Assembly: GCA_044224495.1 (NCBI GenBank)
Contig: JBGAKG010000010.1
Span: forward strand, 235,271 to 299,270
DNA length: 64,000 nucleotides
DNA from: JBGAKG01 sp044224495
GTDB taxonomy: Bacteria > Myxococcota_A > Polyangia > Polyangiales > Polyangiaceae
Direction of reading: 5' to 3'
The notes under the pieces are model-generated. The model worked only from the letters and a program-made list of their open reading frames with translations, had not been told where the DNA came from and ran no database searches. Positions 41,126-49,599 of this stretch are shown here, piece by piece. The position numbers and the translations under genes are program-made. How positions within the stretch are numbered: the stretch's first letter is position 1; every line of letters begins with the position of its first letter.

Positions 41126-42405
41126 AGGTTCTCCCCGGCGCGGACACTCATTCGACGGTGAGCGCGCTCCCCACCTTCGTTCCAGCTCGGGTTCCGCCGC
41201 TCGATCTCGCCGCCGTCCACGCGGAGCACGCCGAGTTCGTCTGGCGGAGCCTCCAACGGCTCGGAGTACCGGAGAGCGACCTCGAGGACCTCCTCCAGGA
41301 GGTCTTCGTGGTGGTGCATCGAAGACTCGACACGTATCGCGCCGAGGCGAAGCTCACGACGTGGCTCTTCGGGATCTGCCTCCGCGTCGTGTCGAACCAC
41401 CGCCGCCAACGCGCCCGCCGGAGGGAGACTCCGATCGAAGGCGTAGTTGAACGGAGCGCGAACGCGGCGTCGCCCGAGGAGCAGCTCGCGACGAAAGAGG
41501 CGCTCGGCGAGGTCGCATCGATCCTCGATCGAATGGACCTCGGAAAGCGCGCCGTCTTCGTCATGTCCGAGGTCGAGGAGATGTCGTGCGACGCCATCGC
41601 CGTCGCACTCGGCGTGCCCGAAGGGACGGTCCACTCGCGCCTGCACGCGGCGCGAAAGGTCTTGGCGCGAGCGATGGCGCGGTCCGAGCGGGGCGAGCGG
41701 GCGGCGAATGCTCACCTCCTCGCCGCGCTCCCGCCCCCGTACGCGCTGCCGGCGGCGGTACGTTTGCGGAGCCTCACGAGCGTCCATTCGCTCGTGGGGA
41801 GCACCACGACGGTGGCGGCGGGGGCGGGGATCAAGGGAATCCTCGCGGTCGCGCTGATGGTCGGCGCGGCGGGTACCGTCGCCGTCGCCGCCGCGATCGG
41901 AGTTCCAGGGAGCGGTGCAAGCGCGAACACTCCGAGCGCCCGCGCCGACACGAGCTCGCTGTCGGCTCCGCCAGCGGTGCTCGCTTCGGTCGGCGCGCCC
42001 GTGCTCTCGGCGCCGCCCCTCGCGCTCGAGAGTGCGTCGGTCGTCGCGTCGAGCGTTCCCCCCGCGGTTTCCGTGGTCGCATCCGGGGCGCGCGGAGCCG
42101 AACGTCGCACGGCGCCGGTAGCGTCGGGTGCGGTCGATCCGTTGACCGACGAGTCGACGCGCCTCGGAGAAGCGAACGCGATGCTCGTCCACGAGCCGGC
42201 GAAGGCGCTCGCCGCCGTCGACGCTTGCGAAGCGGCTCACCCCAACGGGCAGATGTGGGACGAAGCGGAGTACATCGCCGTGCAGGCTCTCGTCGCGCTG
42301 GGGCGCAAGGCCGACGCGCGCGCGCGGGCGGATGCGCTCGGCGTGCGGGCGCCGAAGAGCGTCTTCGCGCGGCTCGCCGACCAGAAGGTGCGGGCAGTCG
42401 AATGA
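41122..42405 (+). CDS. ECF sigma factor fused to a membrane segment and TPR-like tail
   Basis: 427 residues, about twice the usual ECF length. Residues 30-100 are sigma region 2 (SDLEDLLQEVFVVVHRRLDTYRAEAKLTTWLFGICLRVV in pieces). Residues 130-190 are region 4 (EEMSCDAIAVALGVPEGTVHSRLHAARKVLARA). An Ala/Pro linker, one transmembrane helix near 237-258 (GILAVALMVGAAGTVAVAAAI), a Ser/Ala/Val low-complexity stretch and a C-terminal helical TPR-like region (MLVHEPAKALAAVDACEAAHPNGQMWDEAEY) follow. In most ECF systems the membrane part is a separate anti-sigma protein; here it is in the same polypeptide. The GTG start overlaps the barrel gene's stop (GTGA). Confidence 0.85.
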   Translation: MKVLPGADTHSTVSALPTFVPARVPPLDLAAVHAEHAEFVWRSLQRLGVPESDLEDLLQEVFVVVHRRLDTYRAEAKLTTWLFGICLRVVSNHRRQRARRRETPIEGVVERSANAASPEEQLATKEALGEVASILDRMDLGKRAVFVMSEVEEMSCDAIAVALGVPEGTVHSRLHAARKVLARAMARSERGERAANAHLLAALPPPYALPAAVRLRSLTSVHSLVGSTTTVAAGAGIKGILAVALMVGAAGTVAVAAAIGVPGSGASANTPSARADTSSLSAPPAVLASVGAPVLSAPPLALESASVVASSVPPAVSVVASGARGAERRTAPVASGAVDPLTDESTRLGEANAMLVHEPAKALAAVDACEAAHPNGQMWDEAEYIAVQALVALGRKADARARADALGVRAPKSVFARLADQKVRAVE

Positions 42406-42455
42406 GCGAAGCTTTTCTGCGGGCCGGACACCCATGCTCGAGAGGAGAGACGAGC

Positions 42456-43709
42456 ATGGGCAGGCGCTTGGGTTGGGCACTCGCGGCGATGGTGATCGCG
42501 CTCGGATGCGGAGGCAGGATCGACACGGAGATCGCATCGGCGGGTGACGCAGGGCCGGCGCGCGATGGCGCGCCGAACGGCGTCGATGCGCCGTCCTCCG
42601 ACGAGTGTGGCACCCCAGGACCCGAGGTCGAGGAGACGTTCGGCAACACGGATCTCTCGTGGGACGCGAGCGTCGTTCACGTCGTCAACGCGTCGGCGAC
42701 CCTCCAGGCGAAGCTCAGCCTGGCGCCGTGCACCATCGTGCGCTTCACGTCGGACCACCTGCTCGTGGTCCGCAGCCTCGATGCGCTCGGCGCGCCGGGC
42801 CGGCCCGTCACCTTCGAGATGAAGTCGCTCCAAAAGCGCGGGGCGACGTTGAGGGTCGTTCCGCGCGACCCCAGCGTCGCGAAGCTCGAGGTCGTGCACT
42901 TTCGCAACGTGTTTCTCGATGCCGCGAATGTGAGGGCTCGGGTTCGGGGCGTGCGCTTCATCGGTCCGCAGGCGGGGGCGGCGTTCGGGGGCTTGTTCGA
43001 ACCGGGCTCGAGCGATCTCGTCTTCGAGGACACCGGGATTGGTCTGACGCACGTCTTCTTCGTGCGGGGCGGCGACGTCTTCGCGGTGCTCGATAGCGCT
43101 CCCCCGATCCGGTACCCGGCCGGTCGCGACAACAAGATCGGGATCGATGACGGCGGTGAGGGCTCTTCTTGGCAGTACCACCTCACCGATCGGGGCGTGC
43201 CCTATCGCTGGCTCGCTCAGGGGTCCTCGAAGCCACGCCCGAGCGCGGTACGCGCGCTCACGTTCGATCCGGGGGTCACGATCGAGTTCGACCCGTTGAC
43301 GGGCCTCGACATCAAGGGGACGGCCTTCGTCATCGACGGGACCGCGGAGCGCCCCGTGGTGTTGCGCGGGCACGCCGGGACATGGTTGGGTCTGCAGATC
43401 GACGTCTCGGCATCGATCCGTCACGCGACGATCGTGAACGCGGCTCGAGCGTTCACGCCGGGCGATGCGTGTGTCCCGGCCGCGGTGCAGGCGACGGGAG
43501 CGATCGTCATGACGCGCCAGATCTGGGCGTCGACGTTCGAGGGGGTCACCTTCCGCGATCTCCCGGGGAGCGCGTTCGTCGAGGCGTACACGGGTTGGGG
43601 CGTGAACCATATGGCCGGGCACACCTACGTGAACGTCGCGGGGTGCAAGCAGATCGTCGGGCGCGCGCTCGACGGAACCTGCCCGAACCCGGTGCCGTGC
43701 GCGAAGTGA
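42456..43709 (+). CDS. Putative lipoprotein, beta-helix-like
   Basis: 417 residues. The ATG at 42456 is preferred: it follows AGAGGAGAG and gives a compact signal with lipobox IALGC. The ATG at 42402, which overlaps the sigma-factor stop as ATGA, would place a charged leader in front. The mature protein has an Asp/Ala-rich tether and repeated short strands with Asn/Gly turns (RHATIVNAARAF, ASTFEGVTFRDLPGSAF) suggesting a right-handed beta-helix. Likely co-transcribed with the sigma factor and perhaps under its control. Confidence 0.65.
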   Translation: MGRRLGWALAAMVIALGCGGRIDTEIASAGDAGPARDGAPNGVDAPSSDECGTPGPEVEETFGNTDLSWDASVVHVVNASATLQAKLSLAPCTIVRFTSDHLLVVRSLDALGAPGRPVTFEMKSLQKRGATLRVVPRDPSVAKLEVVHFRNVFLDAANVRARVRGVRFIGPQAGAAFGGLFEPGSSDLVFEDTGIGLTHVFFVRGGDVFAVLDSAPPIRYPAGRDNKIGIDDGGEGSSWQYHLTDRGVPYRWLAQGSSKPRPSAVRALTFDPGVTIEFDPLTGLDIKGTAFVIDGTAERPVVLRGHAGTWLGLQIDVSASIRHATIVNAARAFTPGDACVPAAVQATGAIVMTRQIWASTFEGVTFRDLPGSAFVEAYTGWGVNHMAGHTYVNVAGCKQIVGRALDGTCPNPVPCAK

Positions 43710-43731
43710 GCGCGTGCTCGCGCCGGGGCCT

Positions 43732-44574
43732 TCACGGCATGTCGGGCACGCACGCGAGATCCACGGCGAGCTGGGCGTAGCCGAGGTCGACGGGCCGAAA
43801 CTCGACGCCCATCGGGCGCGTGATCGCGTTCATCGGATCGAGCACGGTCGGCGAGACCGTGGGGAGCACGTAGTCCGCCACCGTGAGCAGCCCCTTCCCG
43901 AACTGGCTCACGAACGCGAACAGCGTCTTGGCCCACGTCGCGCTCACGGTCGACGATGCGTACGGCGCAGCCGAGACGATGACGATGTCGAAGTCGGCGG
44001 CGAGCACCGCGGGATCGAAGTACTTCTGGGGCAGGGTCGGGCCGAGGTTCTTCCCCGGCGCACTCCCGAAATATCCGTTCCCCAACGTCGCGATGCGGGC
44101 GGACGGAACGCGGCCGAGGTAGGCGAGGAGCTTGGCGCGCTGGAAGACCTCGCCGACCGTGGTCGAGTCGCAGTAGGCGGCGAAGTGGCCCTGCCCGACG
44201 CGAAGTAGCGCGAGGACGCCGAAGCAATCGTCGGGGAGCGTCTTCGTGCATTTGGGATTGTTCACCGGGCACGTGAACGGAACCATCCCGAGCGCGTCTG
44301 CCGGTCGAAGCATCGTGAGCGCGCACGTCTCCTGCGTGCCCAGCTTGAAGCTCAGTGCGGTGCACGGAGCGCCGCCCGAGCTCGTCGCCGGGCAGCTCGG
44401 GTTCGGCGGTGCGTCGGGGCGCGCGTCGGCCACGTCGGGGCGCGCGTCGATGGACGCATCCGCGGGGTCGTCCGGAGGCGGCTCGGGGAGCTCGCCGGTG
44501 GGCAGGTCCGTGCGCGAACCGCATGCGACGCACGCGATGAGCGCAAAAGCGACGCTCCGCCACGGGGCCCTCAC
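43732..44574 (-). CDS. Putative lipoprotein of unknown function
   Basis: 280 residues from GTG 44574. Signal with lipobox ACVAC, an Asp/Ala/Pro tether (DDPADASIDARPDVADARPD), then a mixed alpha/beta domain with a TCPVNNPKC disulfide loop and a Rossmann-like FDIVIVSAAPYASS strand. No family recognised. Convergent with the preceding lipoprotein gene. Confidence 0.6.
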   Translation of the reverse strand: MRAPWRSVAFALIACVACGSRTDLPTGELPEPPPDDPADASIDARPDVADARPDAPPNPSCPATSSGGAPCTALSFKLGTQETCALTMLRPADALGMVPFTCPVNNPKCTKTLPDDCFGVLALLRVGQGHFAAYCDSTTVGEVFQRAKLLAYLGRVPSARIATLGNGYFGSAPGKNLGPTLPQKYFDPAVLAADFDIVIVSAAPYASSTVSATWAKTLFAFVSQFGKGLLTVADYVLPTVSPTVLDPMNAITRPMGVEFRPVDLGYAQLAVDLACVPDMP

Positions 44575-44614
44575 CTCGATAGGGTCCCCTCCGCGGTCGA
44601 CGCCGTCAAGCGCG

Positions 44615-45661
44615 TCAGGGGAACTGGCCCGCCTCGAACAGATCGGAGAAGTCGTTCACGCTCTTCACCGTCGCGAGGAGCGGGACGCCGAGCATCTTCT
44701 CGATCGATGCGAGCAGCGAACCGTGATCGTACGCGACGGTCGACGTCGCACCGACCTTCACCCCTTTGCCGAGCGCGATGAACGGGATCAGGTTCGACGA
44801 ATCACCCTCGTCCCACGTGAGGAAGATCACGCCGTCGTGCGCCTTGGCCCACGCGAGGATCGGCGGGAGCTCCGCCTTGAGCCACGCATCGCCCGCCTTG
44901 ACGTTCGCGGCGGCGCCCGTGCCTTGCGGACACTTCGTGTCGCCGTGCATGTCGTGACAGAGGTTGGGGGTGACGAAGACGTAGCGCGCCATCGGTCCCG
45001 CCAGATCGCCGGCGAGCGACGAGTACGGCTTGTGGTGCGCGATGCAGTGCGCGTTCGTCGCGCTCGGCGGGCTCCCCACCACGTCTTGGAAGAACACGAA
45101 CGGGTCGTGCTTCGGCGCGTAGAAGCCCGTCGACGCGATCGGGCACGTGCCCGGCTTCATGTCTTCCTGGTAACTCATCCACGAGATGCCCGCGGCTTCG
45201 AGCTGCGTCACGAGGTGCTGCTTGCTCGACGTGCTGTGCGCGGCCGACGGCGGGTCGTCGTTGATGAACGACGCGTCCGAGAACACGTTCGTCCCGGCTT
45301 CCATCCAGACGTAGTGCGGCTCGCTGTCGAGCTTGGGGAGCTCGTCGGCGAACTTCGTCGCGCGCGCCCCCTGAGCGAGGAGCCCGTTGATGTAGGGCGC
45401 GTCCGTCGTGTTGCCGTAGATCGCCGACGACGGTTTGTTCTCCATCGGGATGACGAAGATCGTCTTCGCCGTCCCCGGCGCTGCGTCCGGGCCGAGCGCG
45501 TCGCCGCTCGCGTCGGCGGTCGGGCCGGCGTCGTTCGTCGCCGTCGCGTCGCGTGCTGCGTCGAGCCCGGCGGCATCGGGCGTCGTGCCTGCATCGTCGA
45601 CCGCGCCGGCGTCGCTGCAGGCCACCACGAACGTCAACACGAGGAGTCCGACGCGCTTCAT
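44615..45661 (-). CDS. Secreted phosphoesterase (phospholipase C/acid phosphatase-like) lipoprotein
   Basis: 348 residues. Start 45661 gives signal and lipobox FVVAC with a long Asp/Ala/Gly tether. The catalytic domain belongs to the phosphoesterase family of non-haemolytic phospholipases C and AcpA-like acid phosphatases: IFVIPMENKPSSAIYGN near its start (metal-binding Glu-Asn), PHYVWMEAGTN, then VTPNLCHDMHG and FLTWDEGDSS, which supply Asp/His ligands. YDHGSLLASIEKMLG is the usual ending. It would cleave phosphate esters or phospholipids at the cell surface, relevant to predation or phosphate scavenging. Confidence 0.8.
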   Translation of the reverse strand: MKRVGLLVLTFVVACSDAGAVDDAGTTPDAAGLDAARDATATNDAGPTADASGDALGPDAAPGTAKTIFVIPMENKPSSAIYGNTTDAPYINGLLAQGARATKFADELPKLDSEPHYVWMEAGTNVFSDASFINDDPPSAAHSTSSKQHLVTQLEAAGISWMSYQEDMKPGTCPIASTGFYAPKHDPFVFFQDVVGSPPSATNAHCIAHHKPYSSLAGDLAGPMARYVFVTPNLCHDMHGDTKCPQGTGAAANVKAGDAWLKAELPPILAWAKAHDGVIFLTWDEGDSSNLIPFIALGKGVKVGATSTVAYDHGSLLASIEKMLGVPLLATVKSVNDFSDLFEAGQFP

Positions 45662-45857
45662 CCCCGCCGAGGGAGCAAGCGACGTGCCGTACCTCGTCGG
45701 GCGCCCGGGGGCCCATTCGCGCAGCGGAGCGCGCGCCGGCCGCGAGCCATCGCGAGGCATCGCGCGGCCCCGCGCGACCTCGTCCTGCACGGGCGACACC
45801 TGGATCTCGCGTGCGGATCGCCGTTGGGCCGGCGACCGCCACCGCTTCAGGCGCCGC

Positions 45858-46787
45858 TCAGGGGCAGCTCACCGGCTTGGTGTCGACGACGACGTCGTCG
45901 ATCCACACGTCGAGCGGAGCGTTCATCGGGTGGAAGCTCCAGGCCCCGGTGAAGATCTGCGACACGACCGGCCCGTACCAGGGATCGGTGGCCGACGTGG
46001 GGGCGACGCAGCCCTTTCCGTGATCGTCGACGGAGAGGATCGGCGTCGGGTTCGCATCCTCGTACATGCGAAGCTTCCGCGTGACCGAGTCGGTCTCGAA
46101 CGCGATGCAGGCCCACGTCGCCGTCGGCATGGACGTCGTGCTCTGCGACGAGCAGTCGTGGAAGCCGTCGGGCGCCTTCGCGGCGAGCCCGTAGACGAAG
46201 CTGTACGTGTTGACGTTCGCCTTCGGCAGCGAGCTCAAGATGTACTGCGCGTTGCGGCCCGCGGCGGGCGATGCGGGGTCCGCGGGCCCGCTCATCCCGA
46301 AGAAGGTCCAGTGCACGCTCGTCCCGTTCGGATCGATGTACATCTTCATCCGGCCCCAGAGGTGGGTCGGCTTGTTCGCGAACAGCGGCTGCGCGCCGTC
46401 GGCGAAGAGGCGGCCGCCGGCGGTCGCCGCGGTGTCGATGTGGACGTGGAGCGCGCTCCCACCGGACGTGACGTGCGCCCCGTCGAGCCCCATCGTCGCG
46501 CCCGTCTTGAGCGCCGCGTGCCAGGGGCCGAACTTCTGGGCGTCGGCGATCGTCTTCACCGTCGGGTAGCCCTCGAAGGTCTCGCAGAAGAGCGCGCCGC
46601 CGCACGGATCGGGGGGAGCGACGTCGGCCGCAGCATCGGTGGGAGGCGCGGTGTCCGCGCCCGTGTCGACCGTCGCGGCGTCGAACGCGGAGCCGTCGGG
46701 CGTGGGCGTGGGCGTCGACGCATCGTCGCTCGAGCACGCGAAGACGAGGGTCGTGAGCCCGAAGAAGAGGACGGTTTCGCGTCGCAT
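45858..46787 (-). CDS. Putative lipoprotein with LamG/concanavalin-like domain
   Basis: 309 residues. Signal with lipobox TLVFAC, a Thr/Pro/Asp/Ala tether, then a jelly-roll-like beta domain (GGALFCETFEGYP, KTGATMGLDGAHVTSGGSALHVHID, LWGRMKMYID, WIDDVVVDTKPVSCP), in the style of polysaccharide-lyase or LamG carbohydrate-binding folds. TAGACT lies six bases before the ATG and overlaps the promoter element of the divergent gene. Confidence 0.65.
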   Translation of the reverse strand: MRRETVLFFGLTTLVFACSSDDASTPTPTPDGSAFDAATVDTGADTAPPTDAAADVAPPDPCGGALFCETFEGYPTVKTIADAQKFGPWHAALKTGATMGLDGAHVTSGGSALHVHIDTAATAGGRLFADGAQPLFANKPTHLWGRMKMYIDPNGTSVHWTFFGMSGPADPASPAAGRNAQYILSSLPKANVNTYSFVYGLAAKAPDGFHDCSSQSTTSMPTATWACIAFETDSVTRKLRMYEDANPTPILSVDDHGKGCVAPTSATDPWYGPVVSQIFTGAWSFHPMNAPLDVWIDDVVVDTKPVSCP

Positions 46788-46792
46788 GCCGC

Positions 46793-46799
46793 TAGTCTA
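46793..46799. promoter_or_regulatory. Overlapping divergent minus-10 elements
   Basis: On the plus strand TAGTCT (46793-46798) is seven bases before ATG 46806. On the minus strand TAGACT (46794-46799) is six bases before ATG 46787. The two start codons are 18 bases apart, so only one polymerase could occupy this site at a time. Confidence 0.5.
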
Positions 46800-46805
46800 C
46801 GTGAA

Positions 46806-47192
46806 ATGGCGGACGAGTTTCGCAACGAGAGCGAGGAGCGCTCGTTCCACGAGCACCTCGCGCACTTCGATCGGGACGCGCACGTCGACGCGGACGGCGT
46901 GCGCTACGCCTTCACCGAGGAGGACCTGCGCGCGATCGCGATGGCCGCTCGCTACCACCTCTTCGTCGCGACGGCGTTGAACAGCTCGGTCTACGAGCGC
47001 GTGGTCTCGCACGCGAAGTCCAAGTTCCGTCCGCAGCTCGGGCGGCCGCAGATCCTGGCGCTGTCTGCGGCGACGCTTCGCACGACCGTCGACGACGTGG
47101 AGCGGAGCCTCGCCTGGACGGCGAACTACATGGCTTTCCACGATGGCGGTGATCCGGAGAAGGAGCACCCGTACCCGCCGACCGAGCCGTGA
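46806..47192 (+). CDS. Small hypothetical cytoplasmic protein
   Basis: 128 residues, acidic, helical. N-terminal FRNESEERSFHEHLAHFD and C-terminal AWTANYMAFHDGGDPEKEHPYPP flank a helix-rich core (AIAMAARYHLFVATALNSSVYERV). No family recognised. Its promoter element overlaps that of the divergent LamG-like lipoprotein gene. Confidence 0.55.
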   Translation: MADEFRNESEERSFHEHLAHFDRDAHVDADGVRYAFTEEDLRAIAMAARYHLFVATALNSSVYERVVSHAKSKFRPQLGRPQILALSAATLRTTVDDVERSLAWTANYMAFHDGGDPEKEHPYPPTEP

Positions 47193-47212
47193 GCGTCAGC
47201 GCGGAGCGCGGT

Positions 47213-47295
47213 GGGGCCGTGTGGAGTCGAACCACCTAGTACGAGACCCGTCGTTTACGGCGACAGTCGCCTTCCGAGGACGAACCCCGGCCCCG
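47213..47295 (-). other. tRNA-like element, possibly a degenerate tRNA-Tyr
   Basis: An 83-base minus-strand segment can close a perfect seven-base acceptor stem (GGGGCCG with CGGCCCC), followed by A and CC. It has a T-arm-like GTGG-TTCGACT-CCAC and an anticodon-like stem-loop TGTCG-CCGTAAA-CGACG presenting GTA. Against a working tRNA: base 8 is G rather than U, base 33 is C rather than U, and no D-stem can be paired. A stronger competing hairpin (GGCGA/TCGCC) exists. It may be a tRNA relic or a tRNA-mimicking RNA. Confidence 0.3.
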
Positions 47296-47413
47296 AATCA
47301 GAGGGCGCCGGGTCGATAGCTCTCGCGGAGGTGTTCCATGGGGGCTCCCGACCGACGGCGCACCCCGTGGAAGCTGACGCCCTCTCCGAAGCATTCGCGT
47401 CGCCGACTTGCAG

Positions 47414-47419
47414 TAGAGT
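47414..47419 (+). promoter_or_regulatory. Minus-10-like TAGAGT, 6 bases before the start at 47426
   Basis: TANNNT hexamer with a six-base gap to the GTG of the transporter gene; no Shine-Dalgarno sequence. Confidence 0.45.
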
Positions 47420-47425
47420 TCGCTC

Positions 47426-48739
47426 GTGGCCGGCTTCTTCGCGCGCGAACGGATCGTCGCCGGTCCTTCCTATCGCCGGCTCTTCGTCGCGCCCGCCGCG
47501 CTCGCGATTCACCTCTCGATCGGCCAGGCGTACGCGTTCAGCGTCTTCAACCTCCCGCTCACGCGCGCGATTGGGATCACCGCTCCCGCCCCCGGCGACT
47601 GGACGCTCACCTCCGTCGGTTGGATCTTCACGACCGCGATCGCGTTCCTCGGGATCTCCGCCGCCACGTTCGGCCGCTGGCTCGAGAAGGTCGGTCCCCG
47701 CACGAGCGGCCTCGCCGCCGCCGTCTGCTTCGGCTCGGGCCTGCTCGTCGCGGCGCTCGGCGTGCAGCTGCACTCGCTCGCGCTCCTGATCGCCGGGTAC
47801 GGCGTGCTCGGTGGGATCGGGCTCGGTCTCGGCTACATCACGCCCGTCTCCACGCTGGTGAAGTGGTTCCCCGATCGGCGCGGCATGGCCACCGGGATCG
47901 CGATCATGGGCTTCGGTGGTGGCGCGATCGCCGCTGCGCCGCTGTCGAACGCGCTGATGAAGCACTTCGCGAGCGCGACGTCGGTCGGTGTGGTCGAGAC
48001 GTTCGTCGTCCTCGGCGTGCTCTACACGACCGTGATGTGCCTCGGCGCGTTCGCGTTCCGCGTCCCGCCCGAAGGATGGACCCCGCCCGGGTGGACGCCA
48101 CCTGCCCACGCGCCGCACGGGTTCGCTCCCGGGGAAGCCATGCGGACGCGGCAGTTCTGGCTGCTGTGGGGCGTGCTCTGCCTGAACGTCACCGCCGGCA
48201 TCGGCGTGCTCGGTCAGGCGTCGGCGATGATTCAGGAGGTCTTCAAAGGGCGCGTCGACGCAGCGGACGGCGCGCGCTTCGTCTCGCTCCTCAGCGCGTT
48301 CAACATGCTCGGGCGCTTCTTCTGGGCCTCGATCTCCGACAAAATCGGGCGCAAGCCGACCTACGCGATCTTCTTCGCGCTCGGGACCGCGCTCTACCTC
48401 GTGGTTCCGACGCTCGGCCGGATCGGGACGATCCCCGGGTTCGTCGTGTGCTTCGCGGCGATCCTCACCATGTACGGCGGCGGCTTCGCGACGATCCCGG
48501 CCTACCTGTCGGATCTCTTCGGGAGCAAGAGCGTCGGTGCGATCCACGGGCGCCTGCTCACGTCATGGAGCGTCGCCGGCGTGCTCGGGCCGGTGATCGT
48601 GAACTACCTGCGCCAGTACCAGATCGATCACGGGGTGGAGAAGGCGCAGGCCTACAGCGTGACGATGCGCGTGATGGCGGGGCTCCTCGTCGTGGGCTTC
48701 GCGCTCAACGCGGCGGTGCGCCCGGTCCCCGAGAAGTGA
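47426..48739 (+). CDS. OFA-family MFS transporter
   Basis: 437 residues, GTG start, with 12 predicted membrane helices in two halves and a cytoplasmic loop near residues 210-235 (PPEGWTPPGWTPPAHAPHG). Features of the oxalate/formate antiporter (OFA) family: LSIGQAYAFSVFNLPL in helix 1, GIGLGLGYITPVSTLVKWFPDRRGMATGIAIMGFGGGA in the middle and GRFFWASISDKIGRKPTY between helices 8 and 9. OFA proteins exchange small carboxylates across the inner membrane; the substrate here is not predictable. Confidence 0.88.
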   Translation: MAGFFARERIVAGPSYRRLFVAPAALAIHLSIGQAYAFSVFNLPLTRAIGITAPAPGDWTLTSVGWIFTTAIAFLGISAATFGRWLEKVGPRTSGLAAAVCFGSGLLVAALGVQLHSLALLIAGYGVLGGIGLGLGYITPVSTLVKWFPDRRGMATGIAIMGFGGGAIAAAPLSNALMKHFASATSVGVVETFVVLGVLYTTVMCLGAFAFRVPPEGWTPPGWTPPAHAPHGFAPGEAMRTRQFWLLWGVLCLNVTAGIGVLGQASAMIQEVFKGRVDAADGARFVSLLSAFNMLGRFFWASISDKIGRKPTYAIFFALGTALYLVVPTLGRIGTIPGFVVCFAAILTMYGGGFATIPAYLSDLFGSKSVGAIHGRLLTSWSVAGVLGPVIVNYLRQYQIDHGVEKAQAYSVTMRVMAGLLVVGFALNAAVRPVPEK

Positions 48740-49562
48740 GCTCGCCGCCCCCGAAGGCCGCGATCTCACGCTTCGCGGCCTTCACGTCGAGCGCGGTTCC
48801 GCGCAGGAAGAAGGTGTCGTCGGTGGTCCGGTAGCCGCGGGCCCGCAGGGCGCGAGCTTCGTCGGGGGGTGCAGCTCCGCGAGGATCGGTGTCTACGGCG
48901 AGCTCGAAGTGGACCATGGTGAAGAACCACGAGCGCTTCTTGTTCCCTTGCGAGATCGCCTTCGCCAGCGCGATCCGGGTGCACCCGCGAATGCGGCGAC
49001 GTTGCTCGTAGCCGATCGACTCGAGAAGCCACCCTCGGCTCCGGCAGAGCCCGACCAGCGCCAGGATCGTGTCCCCGCGCGGCATCGGCTTCGCGGGACG
49101 CGGTGCGCGCCCCTCGATCCCGGTGACGATGGCGTCGAGCTCCGCGAGGACGCCACCGATCGGGAGCCACTTGCGCACGACCCGAACGAGGTACGGGGGC
49201 CGCGTCCCGTACGACTCGAGTCGCCACCCGTCGCCGAGGCGCGCATGGAGCTCGCGCATCCAGGAACGGAGCCCATCGCGAGCCCCTTTCGCCGGCGGAT
49301 CGATCGTCACGCTGAAGACCCACCCCTCCCGATCCATGCTCATGCCCAGCGCGCTCAAGCGACGCGGCTTCTGCCCCAGGCGCACTTCCCACTCGCGCAA
49401 GACGGCGATCGAGTGTGGCTTCCAACCGCGCGTGACGCGCAGGTGCTCCGCGAGCGCGCGCGACTTCCGCTCCGTAGCGGACCAATCGGCGCCTCCCCGA
49501 AGCTTCGGTATCGCGCGTCGAACGCGCACGAGCTCGCGGTTTCCGGGGCGCGGCGTGGTCAC
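48705..49562 (-). CDS. Hypothetical protein
   Basis: 285 residues from GTG 49562, basic, Arg-rich. Repeated modules of a beta-strand plus helix type (LGMSMDREGWVFSVTIDPP, DGWRLESYGTRPPYLVRVVRKWLP) suggest two or three related alpha/beta units. No signal peptide and no family recognised. The last 35 bases overlap the convergent transporter gene. Confidence 0.5.
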   Translation of the reverse strand: MTTPRPGNRELVRVRRAIPKLRGGADWSATERKSRALAEHLRVTRGWKPHSIAVLREWEVRLGQKPRRLSALGMSMDREGWVFSVTIDPPAKGARDGLRSWMRELHARLGDGWRLESYGTRPPYLVRVVRKWLPIGGVLAELDAIVTGIEGRAPRPAKPMPRGDTILALVGLCRSRGWLLESIGYEQRRRIRGCTRIALAKAISQGNKKRSWFFTMVHFELAVDTDPRGAAPPDEARALRARGYRTTDDTFFLRGTALDVKAAKREIAAFGGGELTSRGPGAPPR

Positions 49563-49568
49563 AGCGGC

Positions 49569-49574
49569 AGGCTA
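49569..49574 (-). promoter_or_regulatory. Minus-10-like TAGCCT, 6 bases before the start at 49562
   Basis: TANNNT hexamer with a six-base gap to GTG; lies in the 37-base gap after the ferritin-like gene. Confidence 0.45.
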
Positions 49575-49599
49575 TCGCGTCCGTCGCGCGCGGAGTACG

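Noticed and set aside
47213..47295. The same tRNA-like element read on the plus strand
   Set aside because: The anticodon-like loop would have U33 there, but no TTCGA T-loop exists on that strand, so the minus-strand reading is better.
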